Shown here: positions 7,757 to 17,473 of the stretch, piece after piece
Numbering within the stretch: position 1 is the stretch's first letter
How the letters are laid out: each line of letters starts with the position of its first letter
Assembly: GCA_963809175.1 (NCBI GenBank)
Contig: CAWEIK010000003.1
Span: forward strand, 682,001 to 746,000
From: JACCTU01 sp963809175
Lineage (GTDB): Bacteria; Actinomycetota; Thermoleophilia; Gaiellales; Gaiellaceae
Reading direction: 5' to 3'
Length of the DNA: 64,000 nt
Made by a program: the position numbers and the translations under genes
Notes under the pieces: model-generated
What the model saw: only the letters and a program-made list of their open reading frames with translations
Databases searched by the model: none
Told to the model about the DNA's origin: nothing

Positions 7757-7775
7757 CTGCCCTAAGCTAGGGCAG
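7757..7775. promoter_or_regulatory. Perfect hairpin between divergent genes
   Basis: CTGCCCTA-AGC-TAGGGCAG forms an 8-bp stem with a 3-base loop. It sits between the membrane protein (leftward) and the glycosyltransferase (rightward), 15 bases before an AGGAG ribosome binding site. There is no T-run, so an operator or mRNA 5' structure is more likely than a terminator. Confidence 0.35.
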
Positions 7776-7800
7776 CCCGGGCGGCAGGGTAGGAGACGAT

Positions 7801-9205
7801 CTGTCGCGTTCACCCTCAACCGACCACCCGGTTCCCCGTAGCCAACTCGGCGGCCTCACGAGGCGCAGACATCCGACTGCCGGGCTGAGACCGACGGTGC
7901 TCTTCGTCGCTCGCGTTCTCGTGCACAGTCGCCTATGTCGCGTTCGGCGTCTGGGTCTCCGAGCCGTGGCGGGACCAGCTTGCTGACGCGATCGGGCCGG
8001 TGATGGCCTGGGTGATCCCGATCATGCTGGCCTACATCCCGGGTCTGGTCATCGGCTTCATGGTCTTCACGCTCCTCCTCTGCCGTTACCGAGAGCCTGC
8101 GTTCGAACCCCCGGAGGGGACGTGGCCGGCCGGCGCTTGGCCGCCGGTGACGATCCTGATCGCGGCGTGGAACGAGGAAGCCGCGATCGTTCCGACCCTC
8201 GAGCGGATCGCCGACCTGTCGTACGAGGGGCCGATCGAGACCGTCCTCGCCGACAACAACTCGACCGACCGGACCGCGGAGTTCGCCGCGGAGGCCGCGG
8301 AGCGCCTGGGGCTCGACTACCGGCGCGTGTTCGAGGCCGAGCCGGGGAAGCATCGGGCGCTCAACACGGCGTTCGAGGGCGTGACGACACCGATCGTCGT
8401 CACTGTCGATGCGGACACGTACCTCCAGCGCGAGGCGCTCACGTACCTGATCGCCCGCGTCACGAGCAGGCCGCAGGACCAACACGTCTGCGCGTGCGCC
8501 GGAGCGCTCGTGGCCGAGAACCCGAACACGGACATCGTGACCAGGATGCAACAGTGGGACTACCGGCTGGGGATCAACGGCGTGAAGCGAATGCAGGCGG
8601 CGTACAACAGCGCGCTCGTGGCGCAGGGGGCATTCTCGGCGTACTGGGCGGACGATCTCCGAGCGGTTGGCGGTTGGCCCGATGCGATCGGCGAGGACAT
8701 CGTCCTCACCTGGACGCTCATGGATTCGCGAGGCATCGTCCAGTACGAGCCGGTTGCTCTGGGCTTCACCGTTGTGCCCGAGAAGCTCCGCCAGCTCCTG
8801 AGCCAGAGGTCGCGCTGGGCGCGAGGAATGTTCGAGGGGCTCGGCAGGCGGCCGCCCCGGACGCAGCCGCGCGTGCTGGCGAAGTTCGTCACCGGCATCG
8901 ACTACCTCGTCCCCGCTCTCGACGTCGGGATCATCTTCTTCTGGGTGCCCGGCGTGATCCTGTTCGTCTTCGGCTACCCGCTGATCTTCGGCTGGTGGTC
9001 GATGCTGCTCCTTCCGATCACGCTCGCGATCTTCGGCCTGATGCGCCGCTGGCAGGAGCGGCACGTCTTCCGCCGGCTGGACATTCACCCGGAGGCCGAC
9101 AGGCGCGGCTTCGTCGGCTACCTGGCCGTCTACCAGGTGCTGACGTCACTGGCATCGCTGCGCGGCTACGCGCAGTACGTCCTCGGCTCGGGCCGGCGCT
9201 GGTGA
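7801..9205 (+). CDS. Family 2 membrane glycosyltransferase
   Basis: Processive-type GT2 enzyme related to poly-N-acetylglucosamine and hyaluronan synthases. It transfers sugar from a nucleotide donor, likely to an exported polysaccharide. Motifs are AAWNEE, ADNNSTDRTAEF, the metal-binding VDADT, catalytic GEDIVLTW and acceptor-site QRSRWARG. One membrane helix precedes the domain (IPIMLAYIPGLVIGFMVF) and two or three follow. The first in-frame GTG is at 8000, but that would cut a helix. The upstream frame, open from 7801, joins it if one base near 7924 is removed, adding TVLFVARVLV and AYVAFGVWVSEPW. AGGAG at 7791 precedes a possible CTG start at 7801; the true start is uncertain. Confidence 0.8.
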
Positions 9206-9215
9206 GGTTCGCGGC

Positions 9216-9401
9216 CTAGACCGCAGGCTTCCGGCCGTACACGAAGTAGAGGATCGTCCCCAGCACGGGAAGGATGATCACGACCAGGAGCCAGGCTCCG
9301 AGCTGCCCGCGCGAGAGCGAGGCGCGCCGCCGAACCATGTCGACGATCGCGACGACCCAGGCGATCGCTGCGACGGTCCCGAGGAGCCAGAGCCAGTCCA
9401 C
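9216..9401 (-). CDS. Small PLDc_N membrane protein
   Basis: A 61-residue protein with two membrane helices (WLWLLGTVAAIAWVVAIVDM and LGAWLLVVIILPVLGTILYF) separated by a short basic loop and ending VYGRKPAV. This is the phospholipase-D-nuclease N-terminal (PLDc_N) fold, common as a stand-alone two-helix protein in actinobacteria. GTG start at 9401. It converges with the glycosyltransferase, 10 bases apart. Confidence 0.7.
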   Translation of the reverse strand: MDWLWLLGTVAAIAWVVAIVDMVRRRASLSRGQLGAWLLVVIILPVLGTILYFVYGRKPAV

Positions 9402-9428
9402 GGTTCTACCTTACGGCTTTGTCGTCGC

Positions 9429-10232
9429 CTAAACGGGTAGGAGGCCGAGCCAGCGGACGGCGTCCGGGAGCTGGGTGTCGTGGCGCATCTCGGCGGAGTG
9501 TCGCCACACGCCCGTCACGGCCTCGACTCGAGCTCGCGGGCGGAGCTTGCGGAGCTCGTTGTAGAAGTGGGCGGACTGGTGCGTCTGGTCGATGACGATC
9601 TGGTCGGTGATGCTCCACCAGAGCTGGAGCCGGACGCCTGATCCGGCGATCTCTTTGATCCAGTGCGTGGGGCTGCGGAGCACGTAGCCGGTTGGGTTGG
9701 TTCGCGGGGTTCCGCCGACTTCGAAGCGTGCAAGCGTTTGCAGCCCGCGTCGGCCGGGGGTGATCGCGAAGTCGCCGTAGCGGCGGTAGAAGTTGGTCAC
9801 CGAGTCGAAGGCGACAGCGCCGGCGAGCAGTTGCGGGTGTTGCCCGAGCAGGAGGAGTGTCTCCTGTCCGCCCATGCTGCCGCCGAGTGCGTAGATCCGG
9901 CGCCGGTCGATCCGCAGCCACGGCAACGTTCTGCGGACGATCTCGTGCATCCGGGCGAGGTCGGTGATCTGGCCCCGGTAGCCCCAGGAGTGGAGCGGGA
10001 GCCGGCGTCCCATCCCTCCCGGGCAGATCACTGCGAAGCCGCCGCGGTCGGGCAGCTCGCCCCAGAGTCGAGCGTTCACGGCGGCGGACACACCGCGCCC
10101 GTGGGGTGAGATCACGAGCGGGAGCGGTGGTGACGGCTTGCCCGGCCCGAACTCGTCGGGGGCGAGCACGATTGCCGGCCGGGGTGCGCGGTTGTGCGCT
10201 CGGTAGCGGACGGTCCACTTTCGAGTGGCCAC
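9429..10232 (-). CDS. Esterase, PHB-depolymerase-like alpha/beta hydrolase
   Basis: A 267-residue protein of the esterase/polyhydroxybutyrate depolymerase type. The nucleophile elbow is in YALGGSMGGQETLLL (G-x-S-x-G). The preceding LPLVISPHGRGVSAAVNARL is the oxyanion region. An acidic residue in QLWWSITDQIVIDQTH and a late His (GVWRHSAEM) are candidates to complete the triad. No signal peptide is present with the chosen GTG start (MATRKWTVRYRAHNRA), so the enzyme is probably cytoplasmic. Substrate unknown. Confidence 0.7.
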   Translation of the reverse strand: MATRKWTVRYRAHNRAPRPAIVLAPDEFGPGKPSPPLPLVISPHGRGVSAAVNARLWGELPDRGGFAVICPGGMGRRLPLHSWGYRGQITDLARMHEIVRRTLPWLRIDRRRIYALGGSMGGQETLLLLGQHPQLLAGAVAFDSVTNFYRRYGDFAITPGRRGLQTLARFEVGGTPRTNPTGYVLRSPTHWIKEIAGSGVRLQLWWSITDQIVIDQTHQSAHFYNELRKLRPRARVEAVTGVWRHSAEMRHDTQLPDAVRWLGLLPV

Positions 10233-10283
10233 GGCTGGAGGATTGCACGCATACGAGCGGGCGACGGCGGAGAGAAAACGCCT

Positions 10284-11304
10284 GTGCCGAACGTGCCAGG
10301 ACGCCTCGAGATCGCTCAGGTCTACAACGACGAGTGGCGAGGCTGGCCGATCTTGCCCCTCCACCGGCAGCACCCGATCCGCGGCTCTTTCCTGGACCCG
10401 CGCGCCCATGACCAGCTCGGCGCCGTCTACCACGACGGCGTCGACATCGCCGTCCGCGACGATCGGCCCGACCGCACCGCGCCGGCCGGTCGCACACACC
10501 GCGTGCACGCGGTCGAGGGAGGCCGGGTCACCCGCGCAACGCCCCGCGGTGTACGGGGACTGATCGACATCGCGCACTTCCGCTACGAGCACGTCGACGC
10601 ACTCGTTCGCGTCGGTGAGCTCGTGCAACCGGGGCAGCAGATCGCCTGGGCCTGGAACGGGGATTGGCACGTGCACCTCGGCGAGCTTCTCGACCTTCCC
10701 GACGGGCGACGCGCGTTCGTCAACCCGCTCCGACCCGGCGGCAAGCTCGCGCCCTACGTCGACACGGCACGGCCGGCCGTCGAGGAGGTGCGCTTCTACA
10801 CGCCGGCAACCCCGCCGTGGGGGCGCCGGCCGGTCAACGTGGCCCGCTACCCCCAAGCCGGACGCAGGCTCAACAAGGCGCGGCTCTCAGGAACGGTCGA
10901 CGTGCGCGCTCGGATCGCCGACCCGCAGTCCTTCAGCGGCTGGTTCACAGACAAGCCCTGGCTGGCCGCGCCGCACCACCCGTACCGCGTCGCCGTCAGT
11001 CGTCGCCCAACACGGGACGGGCCGCGTCTTCCACGACCACGACGTCTTTCGCTCGGAACAGATGCTGGAACTGCCGGCCGGACAGCACTACGCCCCCGGC
11101 ACCGAGCAGAACCTCTCCGCGGGCGGGTGCATGCGTCGCCACGGATCGCTTCGCTGCCCGGGCGTCTACTGGTTCAGACTCTTCCCGCGCCCGTACCTCA
11201 ACACCCGGCAGCTCCCGAACGGGCGCTACCGGATCAGCATCCGGGTCTGGGACGCGGCAGGCAACAGCCGCGTCGACAACACCGACGTCACCGTGCGGAA
11301 CTGA
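10284..11304 (+). CDS. M23-like peptidase domain protein (one frameshift)
   Basis: Divergent from the esterase. The GTG start at 10284 has GGAGA about 9 bases upstream. Residues 1-150 resemble an M23 (lysostaphin-type) domain: YHDGVDIAVRD supplies the first His and Asp and GDWHVHLGELL the H-x-H pair, with PVGEL-like RVGELVQPGQQIAWAW between. The C-terminal half (FHDHDVFRSEQMLELPAGQH to WDAAGNSRVDNTDVTVRN) looks like an Ig-like extracellular domain. Reading through needs removal of one base near 11000. There is no signal peptide in the first residues. It may cut peptidoglycan or be an inactive relative. Confidence 0.6.
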
Positions 11305-11779
11305 CGTCGTCAACGGTTTCGCGCTCGTCAACGGACGGCGTCGCAGCGGTGAACTCTTGCTCCAGAGCCGCGAACGTGCTTTCGAACGCGCGCCGAATCC
11401 CGCGCGCGAGCAGCAGGCGGTCGAACACACCGCCGACTCCGCTCCGCGGGTCGTACTCGACGACGAGCCGGTAGACGAACCCGTCGCCGTCGGGCTCGAA
11501 GTGGCGCTCGTGGTAGGCGTCGGGCAAACCGGGCTGCGTGCTGGTGTAGGTCACGAGCCGATTCTGCTCGAACCGATTCACCGTCATCGCCAACTCACGT
11601 TCGCGCCCGAGCAGTCGCGTGACCAGCCGTGCCGTGTCGCCGACCGCGGCCCACTCGGAACCCGGCTCGAGCCGAACAAAGCCTGGCCAGAACTTCGGCC
11701 AGTTCACCGTGTCAGTGATGAACGCGAAGCCGCGGTCGGCAGAGACGTCGTAGCGATGGGCGAGCTCGACCCGCACCAT
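11288..11779 (-). CDS. SRPBCC-family protein
   Basis: A 163-residue polyketide-cyclase/dehydrase-like (START-fold) protein. Typical features are MVRVELAHRYDVSADRGFAF, the first strand and helix, then DTVNWPKFWPGFVRLEPGSE and a C-terminal helix (ARGIRRAFESTFAALEQEF). Such proteins bind small hydrophobic ligands. ATG at 11779 is chosen because homologues begin at this strand; an upstream in-frame ATG adds an unlikely leader. It overlaps the end of the convergent M23-like gene by 17 bases. Confidence 0.65.
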   Translation of the reverse strand: MVRVELAHRYDVSADRGFAFITDTVNWPKFWPGFVRLEPGSEWAAVGDTARLVTRLLGRERELAMTVNRFEQNRLVTYTSTQPGLPDAYHERHFEPDGDGFVYRLVVEYDPRSGVGGVFDRLLLARGIRRAFESTFAALEQEFTAATPSVDERETVDDVSSAR

Positions 11780-11837
11780 TTGTGAGTCTAGTGCGGCAGG
11801 TGAAGCCACCTGCAAGCCTCGAATCCAGATCGGCCGT

Positions 11838-11871
11838 GGAAAACGAAAGGCCCGCGCTTGCGGGCCTTTCG
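11838..11871 (-). terminator. Terminator after tRNA-Val
   Basis: CGAAAGGCCCG (11844-11854) pairs perfectly with CGGGCCTTTCG (11861-11871), extended by one C-G pair, giving a 12-bp stem with a GCTT loop. On the minus strand it is followed by TTTTCC. It begins four bases after the tRNA 3' end. Confidence 0.9.
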
Positions 11872-11875
11872 TGAG

Positions 11876-11948
11876 TGGGCGGTACTGGGCTCGAACCAGT
11901 GACCCCCAGCTTGTCGAGCTGGTGCTCTCCCAACTGAGCTAACCGCCC
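11876..11948 (-). tRNA. tRNA-Val (anticodon GAC)
   Basis: A 73-base cloverleaf on the minus strand. Acceptor GGGCGGT pairs with ACCGCCC, the D arm is GCTC/GAGC, the anticodon stem is CCAGC/GCTGG with loop TCGACAA, the variable loop is GGGTC, and the T arm is ACTGG/CCAGT with loop TTCGAGC. Discriminator is A and CCA is not encoded. The anticodon GAC reads valine codons GUC and GUU. Position 33, normally U, is C here. The first base is shared with the stop codon of the upstream M23 gene, so the tRNA probably matures from the same transcript. Confidence 0.95.
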
Positions 11949-12418
11949 TAGGACGCCGGATTGTACCCCGTGATCAGCGGCATCGGATCGATGGGGATCT
12001 CGTGGTCTCGGAGCTCGAAGTGGAGATGCGTCCCGGTGCACGAGCCCGTGCAACCGGCGATGCCGAGACGCTCGCCTGCGGTCACGCTCTGGCCGACGCG
12101 CACGGTCGACTTCGAGAGGTGCGCGTACAACGTCGAGTAGCGCTCGTTCAGTTGCACCTCCACGATCATGCCGTAGCCCTCGTAGCCGGGAATCCAGCCG
12201 ACGCGCGTCACGACGCCGTCCTCGGCTGCCAGCACGTCCAGCGAGCGGAGCACGCCGATGTCGAGCCCCGAGTGCGGCCGACTGCCGTCACGGCCGAACG
12301 GCGAGTTCAACCGGCCCTCAGCAGGCCAGTCGAGGGAAAGCTGACGCCCGCTGTCCGTCCACCCGTAGGCGGACGGGACCAGCGCAAGCGACCCCAGCAC
12401 GACGAACAACGCCCTCAC
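11948..12418 (-). CDS. Secreted M23 peptidase
   Basis: A 156-residue zinc endopeptidase of the lysostaphin/LytM type, predicted to cut peptide bridges in peptidoglycan outside the membrane. It has a Sec signal peptide (MRALFVVLGSLALVPSAYG). Zinc ligands are in RPHSGLDIG (His and Asp) and GTHLHFELR (H-x-H). YAHLSKSTVRVGQSV and GIAGCTGSCTG complete the domain. Two Cys in the GCTGSC loop may form a disulfide. Start is GTG at 12418. The domain is nearly the whole mature protein, with no targeting domain. The stop codon abuts the tRNA-Val gene. Confidence 0.85.
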   Translation of the reverse strand: MRALFVVLGSLALVPSAYGWTDSGRQLSLDWPAEGRLNSPFGRDGSRPHSGLDIGVLRSLDVLAAEDGVVTRVGWIPGYEGYGMIVEVQLNERYSTLYAHLSKSTVRVGQSVTAGERLGIAGCTGSCTGTHLHFELRDHEIPIDPMPLITGYNPAS

Positions 12419-12437
12419 GAAGCGAGGCAGGGTAGCT

Positions 12438-13653
12438 CAGAAGATCTCGGGGCACCAGGGCGCGACCCCGGTGCGGCGGAAGATCGAGTCTGCGCGGTCG
12501 ATTGCGCCCTCGCGGAGCTCCTCCACGCGCAGGCCGCGCTGCAGCTCGGCGAACGTGAAGCCGCCGAGGTACACGGAGCCGAGCGCGGTCACGTCGCAGC
12601 GCAGGTCGGCGTCGTCGTCGGTGCGCTCGCACGAGCCGTTCGGCGAGCTTCCAGCGACCTTCGTTCCACGGCGCGAACGCGTCGGCGACCTCGAACACGA
12701 CCTCGCCGTCGGCCGCGTACGAACGAGCCGAGAGCGCCGCGCCGACGTCGACGAGGCGCACCCAGATCCCGTCGCTCACGCGGTACTTCATCCTTCGCGG
12801 CGTCGCGAGCAGGAAGAAGAGCGGGTGGTCGATCGGCAGCAGATCCGCTCCGATCGACGCCTGCCAGTCGACGTCGAGCAGGAAGCGCCAGATCTCCGCG
12901 GTCCCGCGCGGAGTCGCGCCGATCGCCTCGATCACGCCGAGCTGCGCGGCCGACGAGCCGTCGGCCCACTTCATGTTGTGGCGGTAGATCGCATACGCCT
13001 GCGGCTCGCCGTCGAGCTCGAGCAGCGCGAAGCGCTTCGGGCCGCCACCCGCTCGCCGCTCGGGCTGATCCATGACCACCCGGTTCTCCCACCACGGCCG
13101 CTCGCGCCTGAACATCCCCGGTGTCTGCTGAAGCGCACGCTCCCAGATCGGCGGGAGCAGCTCGAGCGCCTCGGTCGGCTCGAGCAGCCGCACGCGACCG
13201 CGCGGCTCGAACGGCTGCGCGAACTGCGAGTGCTCGCGTGCCAGCGAGATCTCGCCGGTGTCCGACGCCATCCCGTAGCCGAAGCGCCCGTAGATCGTCT
13301 CCTCGGACGCCCAGAGGGCCGCGATCGGCTCGCCGCGCTCGTGGATGTCGTCGAGCTGCGCGCGCATCATCGCGCGGAGAACGCCGCGGCGACGGTGCGT
13401 CGGGTACACGCCGACGACGGTGACGCCCGCGCAGCGCACGATCCCGCCCGGAATTGACAGCTCGAACGGGAAGACACCGGCGCCGCCGACGATCGAGCCG
13501 TCCTCTCGCGCGGCGTGCATCCGCTCGAACGGCAGGTTCTGGCTGAACCTCTCCGCGCGCTCCGCGTTCGGCTCGGCGCCGAAGTACTGGCCGATCGCGA
13601 GGAACGCGCCGCTGGAAGTCCTCGAGGTTCTCGGTCGGGCGAACGTCGAACAT
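12438..13653 (-). CDS. Eis-like GNAT acetyltransferase (two frameshifts)
   Basis: A protein of about 405 residues of the Eis family: a GNAT domain, a second degenerate GNAT domain and a C-terminal sterol-carrier-like domain. Mycobacterial Eis acetylates aminoglycosides and proteins at several amines. The acetyl-CoA motif is VYPTHRRRGVLRAMMRAQLD, followed by ALWASEETIYGRFGYGMAS. The C-terminal domain ends RTGVAPWCPEIF, giving the usual free C-terminal carboxylate used as catalytic base. ATG 13653 has GGAGGAG upstream (MFDVRPTENLEDF). One extra base near 13612 and one near 12645 break the frame. It overlaps the upstream paralogue by TGATG. Confidence 0.75.
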
Positions 13654-14878
13654 CAGAACTCCTCCGGGCAGAACGGCGGGAGCGCTGTGCGGACGAGGTC
13701 GGAAGCGCGCTCGAGCAGCGCCCGGCGCGAGCTCGTCGCACGCGGTCGGCGCGAGCGAGGTGCGCGAAGTCGAACGCACCGAGGTACACGGCGCGCGAGA
13801 TCGGCGACGTCCAGCTCGAGCTCCGGCGTCGTCGTCCGTGCGCCCGGCGCTCGGCGCCAACCGGTACGCGCCCTCGTTCCAGGGGCAGAGCTCGTCGCGC
13901 ACGCCGACGACGACCGGCGTCGCCGCTGCGGTACGACCGGCGCGCGAAGCGCTGCGTCGACGTCCACGAGCCGTAGCCAGAGCCCGTCGTGCAGGCCGAT
14001 GTGGAGCGCGCGCGGGTCGCGCACCATCAGGAAGAGCGGCGAGGCGGGATCGAATGGATAGGCGTCGACCGTCGTCGTGAGGTCGATCCCGAACAGGTAG
14101 CGCCACACTCTCGCGTTCCGCGGCCGGCGAGGTCCCGAAGGCCTCCATCACGCGCACGACGCCCTTCGCGAAGCCGTCCCTCCCACTCGTCCTTCACGCG
14201 GTAGATCGCATAGCCGGCGACCGCACCGTCGAGCTCGAGCACCGCGTAGAACTTCTGGCTCGCACCGCGACGCCAGGCCTCGGGGTCTGCGAGGCGGTGC
14301 TTCCGCCACCAGTGCTCGGTGCGCGTGGGCATGCCGGACCGCTGAGCGCGCGCACGCTGCTCGTAGCACCGGGCGGAACAGCGTCGTACGCGGTCGCGGC
14401 GTCGACGAGCCGCCAGCGTGCCCTGCCTGCCGTGGGTCGTCGCGCAACTCGAAGCGGCCGCTCTCGGCCTTCAGCGTCGCGCTCGGCCCCGCGAGCCCGT
14501 AGCCGAACCGACCGTAGATCGCCGCCTCGGAGGCCCAGAGCGCCGCGATCGGCTCGCCCCACTCGCGCGCGTCCGCGAGCTGCTGTGTCATGAAGCCGAC
14601 GCAGGATCCCCTGCCGGCGGTGCGTCGGCTGGACGCCGACCCACGTCACGCCGGCGCACGGCAGCTGGCCGCCCGGGAATCGTGAGCTCGAACTCGTACG
14701 CGCCCGCGAAGCGCGACGCGCGCCCGTCGTCGAACGCCGCCACGCGCCGCTGCGAGCGGCAGCGTGATCCGTCTCGCGCTCCCAGTCCGTCGTCCGGTGA
14801 TCGCCTTCGGTGCAAGGCGATCTCCATCGCAGCCCGGAGCTCGCCCTCGTCGGCGGGTTGACGAATCTCGATCGCCAC
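13653..14878 (-). pseudogene. Eis-like GNAT acetyltransferase paralogue, heavily frameshifted
   Basis: About 408 codons' worth of an Eis-family protein, parallel to the next gene. Fragments in different frames are colinear: MAIEIRQPADEGELRAAMEI (start), REWGEPIAALWASEAAIYGR and FGYGLAGPSATLKAESGRF, EHWWRKHRLADPEAWRRGAS, WRYLFGIDLTTTVDAYPFD and the end ALPPFCPEEF. At least five single-base disruptions separate them. The start GTG overlaps the pcrA stop (TAGTG) and its stop overlaps the next ATG, so operon structure is kept. That argues for read errors, not decay, but a true pseudogene cannot be excluded. Confidence 0.65.
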
Positions 14879-17029
14879 TACGCGATCTTCTCAAGCGGCG
14901 CGTAGTCGAGCACGAGCCGACGTTCGGTGCCGTCGCCCGCGAAGCGCACCGTGACGACCCCGCCGACCTCGATCCGCGTGACGACGCCCTCGCCGAGGGT
15001 GCCGTGGCGCACGGAGTCGCCGGTCGATGAGCGTCGGGACGTTCGTGCGGGGCGCGATCTCCGGTGCGCGCGACCGAGCCGTCCAGGTCGCCGGCGCGAG
15101 CCGCTCGCGCTCGACGTGCTCGGTCGGGAGCTCGTCGAGGAAGCGCGACGGCAGGTTGTAGTTCCTGCCCCCGTAGAGCGAGCGCGACGCGGAGTGCAGC
15201 AGGGTCAGCCGCTCGCGCGCGCGCGTCAGGCCGACGTACGCCAGCCGCCGCTCTTCCTCGAGCGAGTTCTCCTCGATCGAGCGCGCGTGCGGGAAGATCC
15301 CCTCCTCCATCCCGATCATGAACACGGCGCGAAACTCGAGCCCCTTCGCGTTGTGGAGCGTCATCAGCGTCACGAGCGACGCCTCGCCGCGGATCGCGTC
15401 CTGGTCGGAGTAGAGGGAGATCTCCTGGAGGAACGACGAGAGCGACGGGTCGTCCGCCTGCTGCTGGTACTCCTGCGCGACGCCGACGAGCTCCTGCAGG
15501 TTCTCGAGGCGGCCCTGTGACTCCACCGTGCGCTCGGCTTCGAGCGAGTCGATGTAGCCGGAGCGCTCGAGCACGTCCTGCACGATGTCCGCCACCGGGC
15601 GGTCGAGCTCGGACATCAGCGACTGGATCATCGTGCGGAAGCTCGTCACCGCCTTCGCCGACTTGGTCGCGAGCCCGGCCTCCTCCGGGAACTCCATCGC
15701 CTCCCACAGCGAGATCCCGCGGCCGCTCGCGTAGTTCTGCAGCCGCGCGACCGACGACTCGCCGATCCCGCGGCGCGGCTTGTTCGCGATCCGCAGCAGG
15801 CTCACCGCGTCGAACGGGTTGTCGAGCACCTGGAGGTACGAGATGAGGTCCTTGACCTCCGCGCGCTCGTAGAAGCGCGGCCCGCCGATCACCTGGTACG
15901 CGATGCCCTGGCGCACGAGCACGTCTTCCAGCACACGCGACTGCGCATTGGTTCTATAGAAAACAGCGATCTCGTCGCCGTTGAAGCCCTCCTCGACGAG
16001 CCTCGCGATCTCGACCGCGACGAAGCGCGCCTCGGCGTGCTCGTCCTCGAGCTCGACGACGCGCACCGGGTCGCCGATCCCGAGGTCGGACCAGAGGTTC
16101 TTCGGCTTGCGCTCGCGGTTGTTCGAGATGACCGCGTTCGCAGCCTCGAGGATCGCGTTCGTCGAACGGTAGTTCTGCTCGAGCGCGATCGTCTTCGTGC
16201 CGGGGAAGTCGTGCTCGAACTCCATGATGTTGCGGAGGTCGGCACCGCGGAACGCGTAGATCGACTGGTCGGGGTCGCCGACCGCGAAGAGGTTCAGATG
16301 CTTCTGGGCGAGCAGCTGCAGGAGCCGGTACTGCGCGTGGTTCGTGTCCTGGTACTCGTCGACGAGGATGTAGCGGAACGTCTTCTGCCACTTCTCGCGC
16401 GCCTCGGGGAAGCGCTCGAGCACCTGGACCGTCAGCATCAGCATGTCGTCGAAGTCGACCGCGTTCGAGGCGTGCAGTCGCCGCTGGTAGAGGTCGTAGA
16501 CGTCGGCCACCGTCTGGTCGTAGAACGAGGCGACGCGCTCCCGGTAGTCGTCCGGCGTGATCAGCTGATTCTTCGCGTTCGAGATCTGCGCGTGGATCCC
16601 GCGCGGGACGAAGCGCTTCGTGTCGCGCTCGAGCTCCTCGAGGACGATCTTGACGAGCCGGACCTGGTCGGCCTGGTCGTAGATCGTGAAGTTCGTCTTG
16701 TAGCCGAGGTGCTGCGCCTCGCGGCGCAGGATGCGCCCGCAGGCGGCGTGGAAGGTGAGGATCCACGTGCCGCGAGCGTCCTCACCGAGGAGGTCCCACT
16801 GGCGCGTGCGCATCTCGTCGGCCGCGCGGTTGGTGAAGGTGATCGCAAGGATCTCGTTCGCTTTCGCCCCGACCGCGCCGATCAGGTGCGCGACCCGGTG
16901 CGTCAGGACTCGCGTCTTGCCGGAGCCCGCACCGGCAACCACGAGCACCGGCCCCTCGGTGTGGAGCACGGCGTCGCGCTGGGCCACGTTCAGCCCGGCG
17001 AGGTAGGTTTCGGGCGAGACGACCGGCAC
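14878..17029 (-). CDS. pcrA: ATP-dependent DNA helicase PcrA/UvrD (one frameshift near the end)
   Basis: Superfamily 1A 3'-5' helicase acting in nucleotide excision repair and replication restart. All motifs are in order: VVAGAGSGKTRVLTHR (Walker A), AITFTNRAADEM, VDEYQDTNHAQ (Walker B), GDPDQSIYAFRGAD, LEQNYRST, TLHNAKGLEF and YVGLTRARERL. The last 50 residues are reached only if one base near 15027 is removed; they then read GDSVRHGTLGEGVVTRIEVG and end LDYAPLEKIA, the usual PcrA Tudor-like tail that binds RNA polymerase. Total is about 717 residues, normal for PcrA. It leads the operon with the two Eis-like genes. Confidence 0.92.
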
Positions 17030-17065
17030 TCCGCCGATGCTAGCGACGAGGGAGGAGCCTCACTG

Positions 17066-17473
17066 ATGGCGCACAGCTTTGGGACGATCGACGAGCTCGG
17101 CGACAACTACGGCTTCCGCAAGGTCCGGCAGGGCCTCGGCGTGACCGCGTTCGGCGTGAACGCGATCGTCTACCCGCCCGGTGCGGAGGGAGTCCTCCAC
17201 TACCACGACGAGCAGGACGAGCTCTACTTCGTGCACAGCGGGACCGCGCGCTTCGACGTCGCCGGCGACGTCCGCGAGCTCGGGCCCGGCGGCCTGGCGC
17301 ACGTCGAGGCGGCCACGCCGCGGATCGTCTCGAACGTCGGCGACGACGACCTCGTGCTGCTGATCGTCGGCGGGAAGGGCGGCTACGTGGGCCGTGACGG
17401 GCAGCTCGTGGACGCCGCCGACCTGGCGAAGCGCCAGGCGATGAGCAGCGGCGAGTTCAGCGCGTCAACCTAG
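17066..17473 (+). CDS. Cupin-domain protein
   Basis: A single-domain cupin of 135 residues. Motif 1 is GVLHYHDEQDELYFVHSG (H-x-H-x5-E) and motif 2 is PGGLAHVEAATPRIV, with the late His. GGAGGAG precedes the ATG by 9 bases. The complete metal-ligand set suggests a small metal-binding isomerase, dioxygenase or sensor. It is divergent from pcrA (36 bases between starts) and converges with the cinA-like gene with a 9-base overlap. Confidence 0.7.
   Translation: MAHSFGTIDELGDNYGFRKVRQGLGVTAFGVNAIVYPPGAEGVLHYHDEQDELYFVHSGTARFDVAGDVRELGPGGLAHVEAATPRIVSNVGDDDLVLLIVGGKGGYVGRDGQLVDAADLAKRQAMSSGEFSAST

Noticed and set aside
11712..12053. Open frame with the peptide HQLDKLGVTGSSPVPPT
   Set aside because: It is the translated tRNA-Val gene, a well-known false protein in databases.
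17030..17065. SOS box before pcrA/uvrD
   Set aside because: No CGAAC-N4-GTTCG-like sequence is present there.
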